This document shows, in pieces, positions 11,878 through 22,437 of a DNA stretch of 37,235 nt (positions within the stretch are counted from its first letter, which is position 1; every line of letters starts with the position of its first letter). Position numbers and translations under genes: made by a program. The DNA lies in assembly GCF_000003605.2 (NCBI RefSeq), contig NW_003120926.1:164969-202203 (forward strand), written 5' to 3'. The notes below the pieces were generated by a model. That model was not told the DNA's origin, made no database searches, and saw only the letters and a program-made list of their open reading frames with translations. This DNA comes from Saccoglossus kowalevskii. Its lineage: Eukaryota; Hemichordata; Enteropneusta; Harrimaniidae.

Positions 11878-12219
11878 ACCGTATTTCCTCCTCTCTTAGA
11901 AGCACATATACCCCAACAGTTGCATTTATTTTATATATTATGAAATATAACCGTTGCACACACCTCTTCTATTTATGTACTGTAAAAGGATTAATTATTC
12001 ACTGGGTTTTAATTTTGCTTATTTCGCTGACTGGAAAATGTGCTAAATTAAAACCCAGTGAATATGTAAAATTTAGCATAGAACACATTATCTAAATGAT
12101 CAAACCGTGAATTTAAAACCCACTGAATATGCCTGAAATGGTAAATCAGCAAAATTTAAACCCAGTGAAAATTAGTCATTTTACAGTAACACATGATTAA
12201 TTAATAGAGCAAATACGGT
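11878..12219. mobile_element. Possible outer MITE containing the 11978 element
   Basis: ACCGTATTTCCTC at the left and GAGCAAATACGGT at the right are imperfect inverse words that bracket the MITE at 11978-12188. The same word (CTGTATTTGCTCTATTGG) occurs at 7166-7183. This suggests an older element, or the edge of a repeated composite, into which the TA-flanked MITE inserted. No target duplication is evident. Confidence 0.35.
11978..12188. mobile_element. TA-flanked foldback MITE with long inverted repeats
   Basis: The left end TACTGTAAAAGGATTAATTA and the inverse right end TACTGTAAAATGACTAATTT continue into a shared CACTGGGTTT block, giving terminal inverted repeats of about 40 bp. The outer TA can be the target duplication. 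The interior repeats AAACCCAGTGAAT in both orientations, so the whole element can fold back. It is related in style but not in sequence to the 1250 and 5376 copies. A diverged relative with the CCCAGTGAATA word is seen around 15060-15212. Confidence 0.75.
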
Positions 12220-12656
12220 ATAAGTATGGCTCTATTTCTTCAATAATGATGTTTTTGTATTATTTACTTATATTTTGTATAATTGTATACATACAAATCA
12301 AAAACCTGTGAGCGGAAAGCACTTATGATGCAGCTTGGTTATACAAGGTGGCTCTCGATCGGTCTCTCATTACGTGACTGGGATCAGTCATACATTACGT
12401 GTCAGAAAAAGCGTGAGTGCTCGTTACTACATTTGTGCCGGGTATGTAGATACTGTGAAAATGTTTCTAAGGAAAAAAGAGTAAAAAGTCCTGGTAGACC
12501 ACCATCATGTACTAGTAATTATGGATTATAAATTGTCTAAATTTAGTGTGATGGTCGCAAAATATCATTATGGAGAAATTATTAATATTATTCCAAATAT
12601 AAGGGTGAGCGGGAAGTGTGCGTTCTAATATTCAAGAATAATTGAGAAAGCCTTAC

Positions 12657-12984
12657 CCTTTTTTCTGCAGAGGTAGCCTTCCTGTACGGTGTACGTCAAG
12701 TCTCGAAACTCAACTTTCACCGGTGGTCTCTTTGTGAACGGAGATCGGTTCTGAGCTTCGAAGAACCGGCTTTCAACCCGCTTCATCATCACCGCTGATC
12801 CATTCGGGGGTGGTTCGCCGGCCTTTAAGTTAACCATCACGGAGCTCATCTCGGCCATAATTCGGGGTTGTATAATTCTAGATGAAACGGTGACAGGCGA
12901 GATGCTTTCTTGGCTCTGGGAATGGTTGTTTAATTTAAAGGCAGTCGACAGTTGATTTTCATGGTGTTGTGTACGTACATCCAT
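12657..12984 (-). CDS. ABCG1-like: ABCG1/ABCG4-like ABC half-transporter, first coding exon (partial)
   Basis: ABCG1 and ABCG4 are ABC half-transporters with the nucleotide-binding domain first, active as dimers in sterol and lipid export. The exon encodes 109 codons plus one base. Its C-terminal part reads VMMKRVESRFFEAQNR, then KRPPVKVEFRDLTYTVQEG and RKKG. This follows the layout of the ABCG1/4 N-terminus: a KKV...TEAQRF block, then an IEF.DLSYSV.EG..WRKKG block just before the first strand of the ATPase domain. Residues 1-60 are low in conservation. The exon ends at 12657 before GTAAGG, phase 1. Two starts are possible: Met1 at 12984 (weak context) and Met43 at 12858, which begins MAEMSS, has A at -3 and G at +4, and better matches the usual length. 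Walker A, signature, Walker B and membrane exons are not in the window. The assignment is by recognition of the motif, not by alignment. Confidence 0.8.
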
Positions 12985-13130
12985 CCACCTACGAGTCCCT
13001 AAACCGCCGCTATGCTGTGTGCTTACTTTCCATTGTGCACATCACATGGCCATTGTCCACAAAACAAAATACTCAATTCTTATTGGTCGATTCGCCAAAT
13101 TATAACTCAATGATGTCATTCACGTTGTCG
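12985..13130 (-). promoter_or_regulatory. Probable 5' region of the ABCG-like gene
   Basis: The sequence just upstream of the ABCG exon (to its right on the plus strand) is less AT-rich and carries a CCAAT box in gene orientation (ATTGG on the plus strand, 13082-13086), about 100 bp before the first ATG. No TATA box is obvious. Transcription start and any upstream non-coding exon cannot be fixed from sequence. Confidence 0.3.
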
Positions 13131-14224
13131 GTTTCCAACAGAGGCTATTTTTAAGAAGACGGATCCATTCTGTTCGGAGGAGTTGAAGGTTCATGACGAG
13201 TTTTTGCTGTGTGCGGAATATCAAACCGAGATTGGACGAGTGGTGAGAACATTTTACTCACCAATTAAACCAGATAGAGCCCTTGTCATAAACGTTAAGC
13301 AACATATCTATTTGAAACAGATAAGGGTGGATCATATTAATTCGAAGGAGGTTTGGATTCCTTTCTCATCATGATACACATACGACCGGCAATCTTTGTT
13401 TGCGCTTTCTTTTTTCCCTAAACCATGTTCCCATTGCAATTTTTAAAGAGGTCACAGACTTATATATTTAAAGAACATGTTACTTCCACTCCAGCTATTT
13501 TAAAGTGTGGATACTTAACTGGATACTTAGCTGTCTCGGGGGGGGGGGGGGGTGCTCACCGACTCCAAAACATATCATGATGTCTATGGTTTACCTCGAA
13601 GACAGTAGCTTCGAGGTCCGGTACTTCTGGAAGAAGCGCGTAATAATATCATATCTTTGTTTATAAACAAAATAAAACAACCTATCAACATCAAAGTTTC
13701 CTGTCGCTCTACTTGTGCTCATTTGCGACTCTTCATCACTTTATTCCAGAATTTTTTCCAGAGTCGTGAATTACTATACCGGCAATACCACAACATCATG
13801 AAAAAAAGTGAGAATGAGCAGTGCTCTGGATCCACAACTTTGCTACGAACACCCATGTATTTTCCATCGTTTGGACCACGCAGATTAGAATGTAATAGAA
13901 TAGAACAAATTAGACTAGATTAGAGCATTGCTTTATTGACGCTCGTAAATAATATACTAAAATAGTTCCTTTTTATTCTCTGTTTTATTAAAAGTTTTGG
14001 TTGATAAATTATACGAATCATCACGATATACACTATAGAGATTGGTACTTCTATGTTCCAGTGTGTCTGTGCACTCGAAGGAAAACAAAAGTATTCAGAA
14101 GAAAATAATACATTTATTGTTAAAATCAGCAATCAATAAACTCACCGAATGATTTAATTATGTCTTTTATCATTCGAGACCGTTCCCCGAAACGCCGACT
14201 CATGCAACGCTCATTGCACGGGTA
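13131..14224. other. Intergenic, no supported gene
   Basis: An open stretch on the plus strand at 13153-13374 lacks an ATG and a recognisable domain, though a possible AG acceptor precedes it at 13141. There is a 15-base G run at 13538-13552 and a perfect 9-bp hairpin at 13593-13617. A TAGAA-rich stretch at 13887-13925 resembles the tail of a retroposon. The plus-strand open frame at 13657-13923 looks like chance. Confidence 0.5.
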
Positions 14225-14770
14225 GTAACAACAAACGTGAACAGTGAAGTAACAAAGTACGTGAACAGTAAGAATAAGCAAAATACGTGAAGGGGGAAGT
14301 AAACAAAATACGTGAACACTGAAGTAAACAAAATACGTGAACACGGAAGTAACAAAATACGTGAACAGTGAAGTGAACCAAATACGTGAACAGTGAACAA
14401 AATGCGTGAACAAAATACGTGAACAGTGAAGTAAACAAAATACACGAACAGAGAAGTAAACAAAATACGTGAACAGGGAAGGAAACAAATACGTGAACAG
14501 CGAAGTAAACAAAATACATGAACAGGGAAGCAAACAAACTACGTGAACAGGGAAGTAAACAAAATACGTGAACAGTGAAGTAAACAGAATACGTGAACAG
14601 TGAAGTGAAGTGAACAAAATACGTGAACAGTGAAGTAAAAAAAACACGTGAACAGTGAAGTAAACGAAATACGTGAACAGTGAAGTGAAGTGAACAAAAT
14701 ACGTGAACAGTGAAGTAAAAAAAAACACGTGAACAGTGAAGTAAACGAAATACGTGAACAGTAAAAAAAA
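14225..14770. repeat. 24/25-bp minisatellite, about 22 copies
   Basis: The core word is ACGTGAACAGTGAAGTAAAC followed by AAAAT. Units vary in length by a base or more (runs of A, extra GTGAA). The right end carries a longer repeated block of about 80-100 bp, present twice (roughly 14590-14680 and 14675-14765). Because most units are 24 bp, the minus strand stays open in several frames and gives long repetitive open frames rich in HVF and CSRILF words. I judge these artefacts of the period, not proteins. Confidence 0.95.
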
Positions 14771-14824
14771 AACATTGTTTTGTAAGGTTGTATGTCCAAC
14801 ACGGAGAGTATCCCCCAGGTGTAC

Positions 14825-14957
14825 TTAAAGGGTAATGGTCGTCGCGCAGCGCGTGTTCGGATTTCATGTAAATAAACAATGTATTTTACACGCGTTGTGT
14901 ACGTCGCTATGAGTCCCATATCGAACAAGACGCGACACGACGACTACCGCCCTTTAA
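14825..14957. mobile_element. TTAA-flanked MITE, family A (short copy)
   Basis: The left end is TTAAAGGGTAATGGTCGTCG and the inverse right end TTAAAGGGCGGTAGTCGTCG, so it shares the right terminus of the 10265-10571 element. At about 133 bp it looks like an internally deleted derivative. Inside is AATAAACAATGTATTTTACA, also found in the intron relic at 32797-32875. Confidence 0.8.
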
Positions 14958-14999
14958 CCTAATCCGGCCACCAATGGGTGGTAGTATGAACGTCGCCGA

Positions 15000-16220
15000 A
15001 GTCATCGACTAGGTTTAGAGTTTCGATGTAAAACAAATTACGTTCAACTTCTGAAGTGTTCATTCTTCATTATTCCTTTATTTTCGCTTATTCCGCCGAA
15101 ACTTCAAAATTTAAAAATTGAATTGTTTCCTCCACAAACCACTGAAGTTAAAACACAGTCAGTGCATATCTTAGCAACCTCAAGTCCGCTGAAATGAAAC
15201 CCAGTGAATACCATCTCTTCCATAATAATATTCAATTGTTTGTATTTTCAGACTGCAGAGGGCGGTTGTTAGTCAGCTGGACCGCAGTGGGCCGGAATAC
15301 ATAAAGTGATTTCTCGTTTTCGATCGGATAATGGAAGATAAAATGAAAAATGAAAGTGAAAAAAAAAATTCAATTAATATTAATAAGTTGATTTTCCGTT
15401 CAATGCGAAAACTTGCGTATTGCGTGTAGAACGACGTGGGTGGAATATGGAACGTTGTAAGGGCCATAATTAAAATCATCGTAACACATTAAAATATAAA
15501 AATTTATAATATGAACAATTAAATTTAAAATTTGAGTAATTCAATTCAAAATATGAGAAACGGATGTTAAAATATGAGCATTTAATTTAAAATATGAGAA
15601 ATGTTAAATATTTATTCAGTTTATTTATATTTCAAAACCGCAAGTTTTAACATAGCGAAATTAAACTTAGCGCAAGGTGGCGCTCTACTGTACATAATAT
15701 GCATGTCATGAACAATTTCCATTGGGGCTGGTAAAAATATAAACGTACATGCCCGCGCTGGTCTGATAACATGGTATGTTTTTTTTTAATTAATAACGGG
15801 GCTCAATTATTGCAGCCGCCATAACTGCTGATGCTTTACATTCTCGTTCACAACTCAGACCTGTGTTTTCGTCTGCTTTTATTAAACAGATTAAAGTGGT
15901 GTGCTTGGAATGAGAGATATCTTAAAATAGTCTGTAATACATGGCTATTAACTTTCTGGCAAGCTGATGAAATTGTATAGTTACATGTCCACAATCATTT
16001 TGAGAAATTTCTAAAAACTGCACAATGGTAAACGTTGATCAGTGTCGCGTTTTGTGAAGTGACTTCACTTCATTTTTTTAAGAAAATGATATCGCATCTA
16101 TCAGAATATAAATTATGTACTGTCGTCTAATGCCAAGCTTTAGTATTATTTTGAACAAGTTTTCAGAAATATTGGAAAACCAAAATCACAAATCAGACAA
16201 ATCATTCAACTATTTCCATT
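15000..16220. other. AT-rich intergenic sequence with decayed repeats
   Basis: The stretch from about 15500 to 15610 repeats AAAATATGAGNAATT-like words at roughly 25-30 bp spacing and looks like a decayed minisatellite. Around 15060-15212 and 15615-15693 are words (TTATTTTCGCTTATT, CCCAGTGAATA, GCGAAATTAAACTTAGCGC) typical of the MITEs seen at 5376 and 11978, so decayed MITE copies are likely. I see no gene. Confidence 0.5.
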
Positions 16221-17103
16221 NNNNNNNNNNNNNNNNNNNNNNNNNNNNNNNNNNNNNNNNNNNNNNNNNNNNNNNNNNNNNNNNNNNNNNNNNNNNNNNN
16301 NNNNNNNNNNNNNNNNNNNNNNNNNNNNNNNNNNNNNNNNNNNNNNNNNNNNNNNNNNNNNNNNNNNNNNNNNNNNNNNNNNNNNNNNNNNNNNNNNNNN
16401 NNNNNNNNNNNNNNNNNNNNNNNNNNNNNNNNNNNNNNNNNNNNNNNNNNNNNNNNNNNNNNNNNNNNNNNNNNNNNNNNNNNNNNNNNNNNNNNNNNNN
16501 NNNNNNNNNNNNNNNNNNNNNNNNNNNNNNNNNNNNNNNNNNNNNNNNNNNNNNNNNNNNNNNNNNNNNNNNNNNNNNNNNNNNNNNNNNNNNNNNNNNN
16601 NNNNNNNNNNNNNNNNNNNNNNNNNNNNNNNNNNNNNNNNNNNNNNNNNNNNNNNNNNNNNNNNNNNNNNNNNNNNNNNNNNNNNNNNNNNNNNNNNNNN
16701 NNNNNNNNNNNNNNNNNNNNNNNNNNNNNNNNNNNNNNNNNNNNNNNNNNNNNNNNNNNNNNNNNNNNNNNNNNNNNNNNNNNNNNNNNNNNNNNNNNNN
16801 NNNNNNNNNNNNNNNNNNNNNNNNNNNNNNNNNNNNNNNNNNNNNNNNNNNNNNNNNNNNNNNNNNNNNNNNNNNNNNNNNNNNNNNNNNNNNNNNNNNN
16901 NNNNNNNNNNNNNNNNNNNNNNNNNNNNNNNNNNNNNNNNNNNNNNNNNNNNNNNNNNNNNNNNNNNNNNNNNNNNNNNNNNNNNNNNNNNNNNNNNNNN
17001 NNNNNNNNNNNNNNNNNNNNNNNNNNNNNNNNNNNNNNNNNNNNNNNNNNNNNNNNNNNNNNNNNNNNNNNNNNNNNNNNNNNNNNNNNNNNNNNNNNNN
17101 NNN
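16221..17103. other. Assembly gap (N run)
   Basis: 883 undetermined bases. Two long open frames that cross it are artefacts of translating N. Confidence 1.
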
Positions 17104-17180
17104 CCAGGAATAAATTGTTAGCTCATTCGTATGGGAGCACACAGTTCGTTTGAGTGGCCCACACACCAAGAACAGTAATA

Positions 17181-17284
17181 AAGCGGGAGGTTCGTCATCT
17201 GCGCACGCGCGAGAATTGAGTTCCAAGCGACGATAACAACACACGCTAAAAACGCAAAGACTCGTGGGTAGACGCTTGTTTGTT
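17181..17284. mobile_element. TTAA-type MITE, family B (truncated copy)
   Basis: The stretch begins AAGCGGGAGGTTCGTCATCT and continues through GATAACAACACACGCTAAAA and GACTCGTGGGTAGACGCTTG. This is the reverse complement of the right two thirds of the complete element at 33042-33206. The TTAA at its outer end has mutated to ATAA, and the other terminus is missing, replaced by AT-rich sequence after 17284. Confidence 0.75.
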
Positions 17285-17555
17285 AATATAAATATAATAT
17301 AATAATGTATTCCCTTTGCTTCCTCCGATAGAGGTATGAGAGAACTAAATAATATACATTACATAATACAAACGAAAAAAGCATGTACATGGAAGCGTCA
17401 CACGAAATAAATTAATACATTAGAATAAATGCATAATAAGGCACCAGCCCAAAATTACAAAAAGCAAGTAAATAACTAAACATGCATGGCACAGTATACC
17501 CTTTTCTTATTATGCAAATATAAATCAATAACCAAGTGTAGGACAAAAATGTGAT

Positions 17556-18131
17556 CTAGCGTGGAATATCCCGCCCTGCTTGCTCTTCGCCCAAGGAACC
17601 CACACAATTCAAATAAGATGTCAACCTGTCATTAATAACACCTGTAAATAATTTGCCTAAACAACTTAGTAGCGTAATGCCTCTGTAGTTGCCAGGGTCA
17701 CTGGGGTCACCTGTGTTCTTAAAAATTTGCTCATTGTCCAAGATATAGGAACGATACCAGTGTCCAAAACTATATTAAACAATTGTACAATCAAGGATGT
17801 AATATCATCGCGACTGGGTTTTTTTCAGAAATTCATTTATAATTAAATCTACACCTGCTGCTTTATTATTATTATTTAACTTTTTAATTTGAGTCATAAC
17901 CTCCTCTACTGTAATGCTAGTATTAATTTCCTCGTTATTTGAATGGGTGATCAGTCTGGGATCAAAACTATGGACGTTTTCCTTATTGGTGGACTGTCCA
18001 AGATTTTCAAAATGCTGTTTGAATTTATCAATATCGATTATATTATTCTCATCATTAGCCGAAATAGAAATCTTAATTTTGTTTTCCTTTTCTTTTACCA
18101 ACTGCCAAAACGGTCTTCGTTTAAATTCCAC
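17556..18131 (-). pseudogene. LINE reverse-transcriptase fragment (decayed)
   Basis: Read on the minus strand, this is the front part of a non-LTR retrotransposon reverse transcriptase. A linker with VEEVMTQIKKLNNNNKAAGVD leads to INEFLKK. After a frameshift near 17810 in an A-rich run comes LIVQLFNIVLDTGIVPISW, and after a second shift near 17745 come GDPSDPGNYRGITLLSCLGK, INDRLTSYL and GEEQAG. The order K..GVD, then P...YRGI.L, then EEQ.G matches the start of LINE RT domains. The catalytic YADD box, the endonuclease and the 3' tail are missing, so it is truncated on both sides. It is a CR1/L2/Jockey-like group by general look; the clade is not certain. Confidence 0.8.
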
Positions 18132-18209
18132 TTAACAATATTTTGTGGATGGTGGTGTTTGACTGAGTCACTGTTTGATTCTGCAATTACCAACAAATAT
18201 AATTTATAG

Positions 18210-20150
18210 CCAGTATTAGTTTGCCTTTATATTTAGTTCACATCCTAATATCTCGTTTTATAATCAATAATAATACCCTTTCTCCTCTAGGAGGGCTATA
18301 ATTTTTTGAAAAAATATAAAACTTGTTTATTTATCGTTGGTTGGATCAATTAAAAAATAATGCTTCGTTAGTTTGATCTAAACATCAGTAAACAAATTAT
18401 TAATAGAAAACAAATAAACTAATTTATAATCTGAAGATGGGTTATGAATTTGAGGCTAGCTTATCCTCTAACTTCTAAAAGTCATATTTAAAAAATAATA
18501 CAAAAAAACTTATGCAATGAAATATGAACAGATCAAACACAATTTCACATACTTATTTATTTGACCCAGAAACAGAATAACCCACAACCGGGAAATACAA
18601 TAATATATTATTAATATTTTTCAAAATTGCAGGTTCACGTTTCTATCCGCCGTAAGTTATTCGGTACGTGTTTTGATGAGTTAGTAGAATCGTGGTCGTT
18701 TTGGTTCATTACATTTCTGCAGGATTTTAGGGGTTGACTAGATACACTCAAGTTCAGTTGCACTTTCGGATAGTAGCCACCAGGAGATAACATAGGTGGC
18801 GTCACGAAATTTAGCATGGGGGGGGGGTCTGCTCACCGTCCCTTGCACCCCATAGACGCAATTGATCGCGTATTTTTTTTTTTCTGGGGCACCCGGTACC
18901 GTCGCCGTCACTATACAATGGTGATAATCTCTCTGGGAGCTCGTTCCGACAAAGGAGTATATTTGTCGGGGCTTGGTTATTGGAGTGTGTGTTTCTGATC
19001 GCGTCACAAAAGCATTAGTACCCCCCCCCCCCCCAAGTGGGAAAACATCCCATCGCCGATAAAGCTGATAGTTTACTCAAACAACGAAATAATTCCGGTT
19101 TGAAGGTGTTTCATTTATCTACCGACAAAACAACCTCAACACAACTATCGTAATTGTACATTGATTTACCGAGCCTTCAAGAAATACAGCAAACGCCCAC
19201 TTGTATATAATTCTGTTGCATTGGAATCACCCGCCGGTTGACAAATATGGGCATGTAATTTATTAATTATTCAGTAGGTGACCTTCGGTAAGCTGAGGTC
19301 GTACTATTCAAATTATAGTAAGCGGAACAGGAATCGTATAGCAAATGTATAGGAGTCTATTTTCGGTATTGGATAGCGAAGCGGCGGAGAAACATACAGA
19401 AGAAGCAGGGGTAGTATACATATATTTGAGCTGAGATGAAACTGGATTTTACTGAGCTTAAAAATAAGATTAGATGTTGCAGTTAGTTTCAGGTAAGTCT
19501 CATAAGATAGCAACAAATATATATATATACAGATTGCAATGTTGACAACTCACAGTTTATTTAATGGTGTTTGCAGTGTCGCAATCACTTTTGCTTACGG
19601 CGTTTTCAGGTTATTTCATAAACCCAAGGCTGGCACAAATGCAGTATAGAAGGAAGACTCCCGTAGTTGGTAGGCGCCGCTGTTTTGACTCTTATTTTCA
19701 AGGCCGAGGCAATATTTTTTGAACCTATTGTGTCTTAACTGAACAACCAAAAGGCTAAACAACCAAAAGGTCAGAGTGCATTAAAAGCTCTGGTGCGATG
19801 ACTGAAAAACTATGCAAAATATATTTTCCCTTGAAATAGCCGTGCAGATGTTTTTGCCGTTATTGATTTCTGCAAGATTTTATAATTCTGCCATCGCCCC
19901 TTAGAGTTTCCAGTGGTCCACTCGTCTTTAGTTCTTAAACAATGAATGTGAACAAACCACGTCTAAGTCGAGATATTTCAGGAAGTGTCACAAATCAATC
20001 AAATATTCAAATATATCGATATATTTATTAGAGATGCAGGTTCGTGGGCACTTGGGGGTGATTTTTGTTTTGTTTTTGCTTTTTATTATCTAAACAGTCT
20101 TGGCTATAGACTGTTATAATTTTGTAGAATTGTGAATAGTGGAACATACT
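18210..20150. other. Intergenic, no supported gene
   Basis: Mostly AT-rich. It contains a 10-base G run at 18818-18827 and a 14-base C run at 19021-19034 about 200 bp apart. The G run is followed by TCTGCTCACCG, close to the flank of the G run at 13538. Short open frames on the minus strand at 18635-18817 and 18738-19007 have no recognisable domain. Confidence 0.5.
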
Positions 20151-20159
20151 CAAAAGACG

Positions 20160-20640
20160 AATTTAATCTTTATCTTTAACAACTTGCAATGGTGGGAAAC
20201 CAAGCAAGAGTTGTTACACAAAATATGTTCTCAATTTAACCAACTTGTAATTGTGGAAATTAATTAAAAGACATGTATTTACTCCCAGACACGAGGCCAA
20301 TATTTGTCGAGACACTTACCCCCCCCCCCCCCCCAATGTAACAGCTTGCAATGGTGGAATATAGCTAAACGAGAGTTGTTTACACAAAAATATACCTACC
20401 ATATTTGTCAATACATTTCTTCTCTCAATTTAACAACTTGAAATAGTGGGAAATAATCAAACAATAGTTGATTACACCAAAATAAGTTTCAAATGTTTGT
20501 TGAGACATTTATTTTCTGGTGGTACATAATGTTTCATTACCGATAATAGAGCTATTTATTATTTTCTCACCATGTTTTTCTTGAATGTTGTACTTGTATT
20601 ATGTTCAATTTAGCTGTTCATGGTGGAAATAAATAAATAT
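20160..20640. repeat. Strongly diverged minisatellite
   Basis: The block AATTTAACAACTTGCAATGG with GTGGAAA, AGAGTTGTTTACACAAAATA and ATTTGTCGAGACA-type words recurs at about 20165, 20235, 20340, 20425 and 20608, at uneven spacing of about 65-180 bp. A 16-base C run at 20319-20334 interrupts it. It is an old tandem repeat family with no gene. Confidence 0.6.
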
Positions 20641-20653
20641 ACAAACAAAATAC

Positions 20654-20880
20654 CAGCAGACAATACACTGTCAGAAGAAAACATCAACCACAGAGGTATT
20701 GTGCTTCGGTTTACGCGAGTGACAAACACCAAATTAACGGCAATGTGCGCATCTGAGATGTAGGCATGTAGACGCACATGCCTTAGGGTTAGGGCCGGTG
20801 CATGTAGGGTTTACTGTGAAGGCACCTTCAAGAATTTACGCAAACGACAAACCACAATTTGGCGGTATTGTCTGACTAGT
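20654..20880. mobile_element. Possible small inverted-repeat element
   Basis: CAGCAGACAATACA at the left and TATTGTCTGACTAG at the right are inverse words about 200 bp apart. TTACGCGAGTGACAAAC and TTACGCAAACGACAAAC recur inside as direct repeats. Structure suggests a decayed MITE; no target duplication is clear. Confidence 0.3.
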
Positions 20881-21247
20881 GAATGAATAATCTCTTGATG
20901 GCACTAAATAATTGAAATTGAGATTGAACTCCAGGTCATTTTGATTAACCCTCAGTAAGTATGACAGTGGTTCTTCGGTGCACTATATACATAATAAACT
21001 GACAAAGTTGCCTAAAATCAATTCCATATTTATTTAATAAACCAAACGTTTAGCAATAAATTCGCAGGTAACTGACCTTGAGAAGCATGTTTAATTCAGA
21101 ACAAAGACCTAAGGAGAAGGAAAAAGGGGATGATGGAGCGTCAACAACTTAGGTGCATGCACTGAGGCGAGATATAAAAACTGAATGAAAAACTGTAACA
21201 AAGAAAGTTGATACCTTGGTGATGCAAAGGGACATGTGCAGGTGCCC

Positions 21248-22105
21248 ATGCCTAGTTGACATAGCAAGTTTGACGTAGCTAACATAGCATGTTTGACCTA
21301 TTTGACATAGCATGTTTGGCCTAGGTGACATAGCATGTTTGACGTAGGTGACATAGCATGTTTGACATAGGTAACATAGCATGTTTGGCCTAAGTGACAT
21401 AGCATGTTTGGCCTAGGTGACATAGCATGTTTTACCTAGGTGACATAGCATGTTTGACCTAAGTGCCATAGCATGTTTGACCTAGGTGCCATAGCATGTT
21501 TGACATAGTTGACATAGCATGTTTGACCTAGGTGACATAGTATGTTTGACCTAGGTGACATAGCATGTTTGGCCTAGGTCACATAGCATGTTTGACCTAT
21601 TTGACATAGTATGTTTGACCTAGGTGACATAGCATGTTTGACCTAGGTGACGTAGTATGTTTGACCTAGGTGACATAGCATGTTTGGCCTAGGTGACACA
21701 GCATGTATGGCCTAGGTGACACCATGTTTGGCATAGGTGACATAGTATGTTTGACCTAGGTGACGTAGCATGTTTGACCTAGGTAACATAGCATGTTTGA
21801 TCTAGGTGACATAGCATGCTTGACCTAGGTGCCACAGCATGTTTGACCTAGGTGACATAGCATGTATGGCCTAGGTGACATAAAATGTTTTGAGCTAGGT
21901 GATATAGCATGTTTGGCCTAGGTGACATAGCAGGTTTGACCTAGGTCACATAGCATGTTTGGCCTAGGTGATATATCATGTTTGACCTAGGTGACATAGC
22001 ATGTTTGACCTAGGTGACATACCATGTTTGGCGTAGGTGACATAGCATGTTTGACCTAGGTGACATACCATGTTTGACCTAGGTGGCATAGCGTGTTTGG
22101 CCTAG
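21248..22105. repeat. 23-bp minisatellite, about 37 copies
   Basis: A head-to-tail array built on the words GACATAGCATGTTTGACC and TAGGT, with the palindrome ACCTAGGT at each unit junction. Common variants swap GACC for GGCC or GACAT. Units are close to 23 bp, so the array drifts through all frames. Imperfect direct repeats flank it: 21153-21218 and 22143-22213 share TGAGGCGAGA, ACTGAATGAAAAAC and ACAAAGAAA. A decayed nuclease-like gene begins about 330 bp to the right, transcribed towards the array. Confidence 0.95.
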
Positions 22106-22437
22106 CACTAACAAGTAGTCAATATGATTATTTAGCAAGCGATGTGCATTGAGGCGAGACAAACAACTGAATGAAAAACAAAGAAATCTAGGTGTTACTA
22201 ATAGTCAAAACCTTGGAAATATGATAACCTTACCTGAGATGACCCACTTTTTAAAACTTTTCTGCGTTAACTGTCACTTTGTGATGTAATATTTCTAATT
22301 TGCAGAAATACTGATGATATATTACGACTAAAATGATTTTAGATAGTTTACTTCAAATACTAAGGCATAACTAACTTAATGCAAATAATGCATAAACCAA
22401 ATATGTCTAATATTCAATTATATACATGATTCATATG

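Larger units (their letters stand above)
1..12656 (-). other. Probable large first intron of the ABCG1/4-like gene
   Basis: No convincing exon is visible on either strand. The first coding exon of the ABCG-like gene lies at 12657-12984 on the minus strand and ends in a GT donor (GTAAGG, intron starting at 12656), so transcription runs leftward through this whole stretch. I looked for the next expected exon, which should encode the Walker A loop (GPSGAGKST type) soon after RKKG, and did not find it. The stretch is AT-rich and filled with tandem repeats, MITEs and dispersed repeats listed separately. Parts with nothing I can name include 30-950, 2530-3490, 4300-5370, 5590-6200, 6310-7160, 7520-9040, 9200-10260 and 10575-11870. 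Calling it intron is inference; another small gene nested inside cannot be excluded. Confidence 0.6.

Noticed and set aside
14126-14928. Overlapping long minus-strand open frames of 87-222 codons
   Set aside because: They are translations of the 24-bp minisatellite. The period keeps frames open, the peptides are pure repeats, and no domain or splice structure supports a gene.
16115-17244. Two open frames of over 330 codons crossing the gap
   Set aside because: Most of each is N; the real flanking residues are few and unremarkable.
17914-18209. Plus-strand frames of 73 and 88 codons
   Set aside because: They are antisense to the LINE reverse-transcriptase fragment.
21149-21400. Minus-strand frame with repeated NMLC and QTCYV words
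   Set aside because: It is a translation of the 23-bp minisatellite.
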